Part shown: positions 62,398-64,000 of the stretch, in pieces
Position numbering within the stretch: the first letter of the stretch is position 1
Layout of the letters: each line of letters starts with the position of its first letter
NCBI GenBank assembly: GCA_030426605.1
Contig: JAUHXM010000004.1
Location: 1 to 64,000 of the forward strand
DNA from: Phycisphaerae bacterium
GTDB taxonomy: Bacteria > Planctomycetota > Phycisphaerae > Phycisphaerales > UBA1924
DNA: 64,000 bases
Direction of reading: 5' to 3'
Translations under genes and position numbers: made by a program
Notes under the pieces: generated by a model
Told to the model about the DNA's origin: nothing
The model's database searches: none
The model's input: only the letters and a program-made list of their open reading frames with translations

Positions 62398-63906
62398 TCA
62401 GTCTCCGTCCGCGAGGTCCGCTTCGTACCGATCGACGAGGTCGCCCAGCCCGCTCAGCAACGGCGCGATGTGCGGCTCGTAGTTTGTATGCCGCCCCCGT
62501 GAGCTGGCGTAGACGCCCTTGCCCACCTGGTCGGCGCGGAGGGTCGGGGCGTCCGACGTCACGCCGACGTCCGCGACGGCGGCGTCCAGCCCGACGAACG
62601 CCTGCATCCGAGCCGCCCACGCGTCGGCGTCCGCCACGACGCGCTCGTAGAACACCTCGAGCATCGGCGGGCGGTCCAGCTCGGCGTACACCGCCCGCCA
62701 GTGGTCCATGATCTGGACGTACTGCCTGGTGAATGTCGCGAGCCAGCCGAGACGCGTCGTCCACGGATGGTCGTGCATGAAGTGGCGCGAGAAGCAGCTC
62801 AGCGCGACATCCCGCGGATCCCGCCGGCAGTGGATGACGTGGGCGTTCGGGAACAACGCCGCGATGAACCCGAGCTGCATGAGGTTGAGCGGCATCTTGT
62901 CGGCGACGCGGGCGGCGGATGCGTCCGCCTCGTCGAGGGCTTCGAGGTACCGCCCCGACGCGGCCTGCATCTGGTCCTCCGTGATGGCGTCGGCCCGCTC
63001 GTGCAGCTCGCCGCCCAGCTCCTCGCGGAGGGCGTAGACGACGTCGCGCATCCGGCGGAGCTCGCCCGCCCGCGCGACATCCGGGTGCCGCCCGACGAGC
63101 TGCTCGGTCAGCGTCGTCCCCGAGCGCGGCATGCCGACGACGAAGACGGGCCGTGCCGAGTCGCTCCCCCACCGCTGCAGCGAGCGGATGCGCTCGGGCG
63201 TCCACGCCGCGATGATGCCGTCGATGCGTGCCTGCGCGGCGGCCGCGTCGTAGGTCCCCCCCGCGGCCTCGTTGCTCTGCGCGTACGCCTCGAACGCCTC
63301 GGCGTAGCGCCCCTCGGCGTCGAGCAGGTCGCCCAACGCCGCGAGCAGCCCAGGGCGCAGCTCGCGGTCGATCCGGTCCGCATCGCGCAGGGTGGTCAGG
63401 CGCGCGATCGCGTCCGGGCGTTCCTCGGGGTTGCCCATCACGAGCCCCGCCCGCGCGAGATCGAGCCGCGAGTTCTCGAGCCCTTCCAAGTCCGCCCGAT
63501 CAAGCAACGCCCGCGCGGCGTCGTGCTGGCCCTGGCGCATGCGGACTTCGGCGAGGGCCGCCATCGCTTGGGCGCGGATGCCGGGCGGCGCTTCGAGCAG
63601 CGGCTCGTACGCCGCGGCGGCGTCCGCGTTGCGGCCCGACAGCCGCAACGCGTGCCCGCGGATCAGCCTGAGGTCCCAGTCCTCTGGCAGCCGTACGAGC
63701 GCCCGATCGATGACGTCGAGCGCTTCGTCGCGCCGGCTCGAATACACGAGCGAGGCCGACAGCATCCGCAGCACGTTCGGGAATCTCGGGTGGCGCTCGT
63801 ACCGGTCCGCGAACTCCTGCAAAAGCGGCGCGGCCTGCTCGTACCGACCCTCTCGGTAGGCGGCGCTCCCCCGATCGAGCAGGACCTGCGGCGGCTTCGG
63901 CTGCAT
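62398..63906 (-). CDS. TPR-sulfotransferase fusion protein (upstream copy)
   Basis: A 502-residue paralogue of the next gene with the same plan: TPR units in residues 10-235 (AAYREGRYEQAAPLLQEFAD, ALGDLLDAEGRYAEAFEAYA), then the sulfotransferase with FVVGMPRSGTTLTEQLVGRH and VIHCRRDPRDVALSCFSRHF. KMPLNLMQLGFIAALFPNAH and VGKGVYASSRGRHTNYEPHI are nearly the same as in its neighbour, so the pair arose by tandem duplication and then diverged strongly in the TPR part. ATG 63906 lies 13 bases after the preceding stop. Confidence 0.88.
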   Translation of the reverse strand: MQPKPPQVLLDRGSAAYREGRYEQAAPLLQEFADRYERHPRFPNVLRMLSASLVYSSRRDEALDVIDRALVRLPEDWDLRLIRGHALRLSGRNADAAAAYEPLLEAPPGIRAQAMAALAEVRMRQGQHDAARALLDRADLEGLENSRLDLARAGLVMGNPEERPDAIARLTTLRDADRIDRELRPGLLAALGDLLDAEGRYAEAFEAYAQSNEAAGGTYDAAAAQARIDGIIAAWTPERIRSLQRWGSDSARPVFVVGMPRSGTTLTEQLVGRHPDVARAGELRRMRDVVYALREELGGELHERADAITEDQMQAASGRYLEALDEADASAARVADKMPLNLMQLGFIAALFPNAHVIHCRRDPRDVALSCFSRHFMHDHPWTTRLGWLATFTRQYVQIMDHWRAVYAELDRPPMLEVFYERVVADADAWAARMQAFVGLDAAVADVGVTSDAPTLRADQVGKGVYASSRGRHTNYEPHIAPLLSGLGDLVDRYEADLADGD

Positions 63907-63919
63907 CCCCACCCGGTCC

Positions 63920-64000
63920 TCAGAAGTCGTCGCTCGGGTCATCACCCGAATCGTCACCCAGCGGGCGCTCTTCTTCGGTGATCGCCGGGCGGATCTTCTC
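63920..64000 (-). CDS. C-terminal end of an upstream gene (partial)
   Basis: An open minus-strand frame enters from the window edge and ends with TGA at 63922-63920. The visible 26 residues are acidic (ERPLGDDSGDDPSDDF at the end). The gene would be co-transcribed with the two sulfotransferases. Too little is present to identify it. Confidence 0.5.
   Translation of the reverse strand, partial: EKIRPAITEEERPLGDDSGDDPSDDF

Overview
The window is a 64 kb chromosomal segment of a very GC-rich bacterium (70% G+C in the sampled line 601-660). It most likely belongs to the Planctomycetota, probably the Phycisphaerae side. Pointers are the recurring CxxCxYxLxGL...CPECG zinc ribbon, TPR-sulfotransferase proteins, LpxA without a surrounding lipid A cluster, a broken-up dcw cluster and many GTG starts. 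This assignment is inference; no rRNA is present to settle it.

Layout. 1-5 kb: a truncated Lon-like/DUF503 chimera, rbfA, an HhH-GPD-like protein, yebC, DUF1643, a TIM-barrel protein, a membrane protein and nth. 5-10 kb: a secreted protein, tRNA-Arg(CCG), an MFS carrier and an S41 protease. 10-17 kb: pyruvate dehydrogenase genes, with E1alpha and E1beta separated by a 51-codon membrane microprotein, then a sulfotransferase, a LysE exporter, E2 and small membrane proteins. 17-20 kb: a BLUF photoreceptor, DUF1275 and prfB with its programmed +1 frameshift. 20-30 kb: a TPR protein, valS with an unusual insert, a metallopeptidase-like lipoprotein, and a dcw remnant (rsmH, LysM protein, ftsL-like, ftsI-like). 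30-37 kb: a zinc-ribbon protein, M29 aminopeptidase, Skp-like protein, lipB, lpxA, an MBL hydrolase, a methyltransferase, rsfS and aroB. 37-42 kb: a ParA-type ATPase fused to a glycogen-binding-like (CBM48) domain, a partner that looks like a degenerate MinD/FlhG fold, a secreted C-type lectin, then clpX in reverse. 43-51 kb: small and unknown proteins, DUF418, a HAD phosphatase, acylphosphatase, then dnaG-rpoD. 51-64 kb: a methyltransferase, a DUF899-like thioredoxin, an AT-richer DUF4145 gene, putA, ribF, a DHH phosphoesterase, an orphan DNA methyltransferase, a secreted unknown and two tandem TPR-sulfotransferases.

Expression architecture is the most striking window-wide feature. Genes inside operons are coupled by 4-base GTGA/ATGA/TTGA overlaps. 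Many first genes have a -10-like hexamer (TAnnnT or close) ending only 5-7 bases before the start codon and no Shine-Dalgarno, which implies leaderless mRNAs. In two divergent pairs (rsmH/zinc-ribbon gene and lipB/lpxA) the gap is about 30 bp and the opposed -10 boxes are almost back to back. Several convergent pairs have stop codons that abut (TGATCA) or lie three bases apart. Only two canonical intrinsic terminators were seen.

The best candidates for something new are the ParA-CBM48 fusion with its degenerate partner, the pdh microprotein and the leaderless/overlapping promoter layout. No CRISPR array, insertion sequence, prophage or rRNA was seen.
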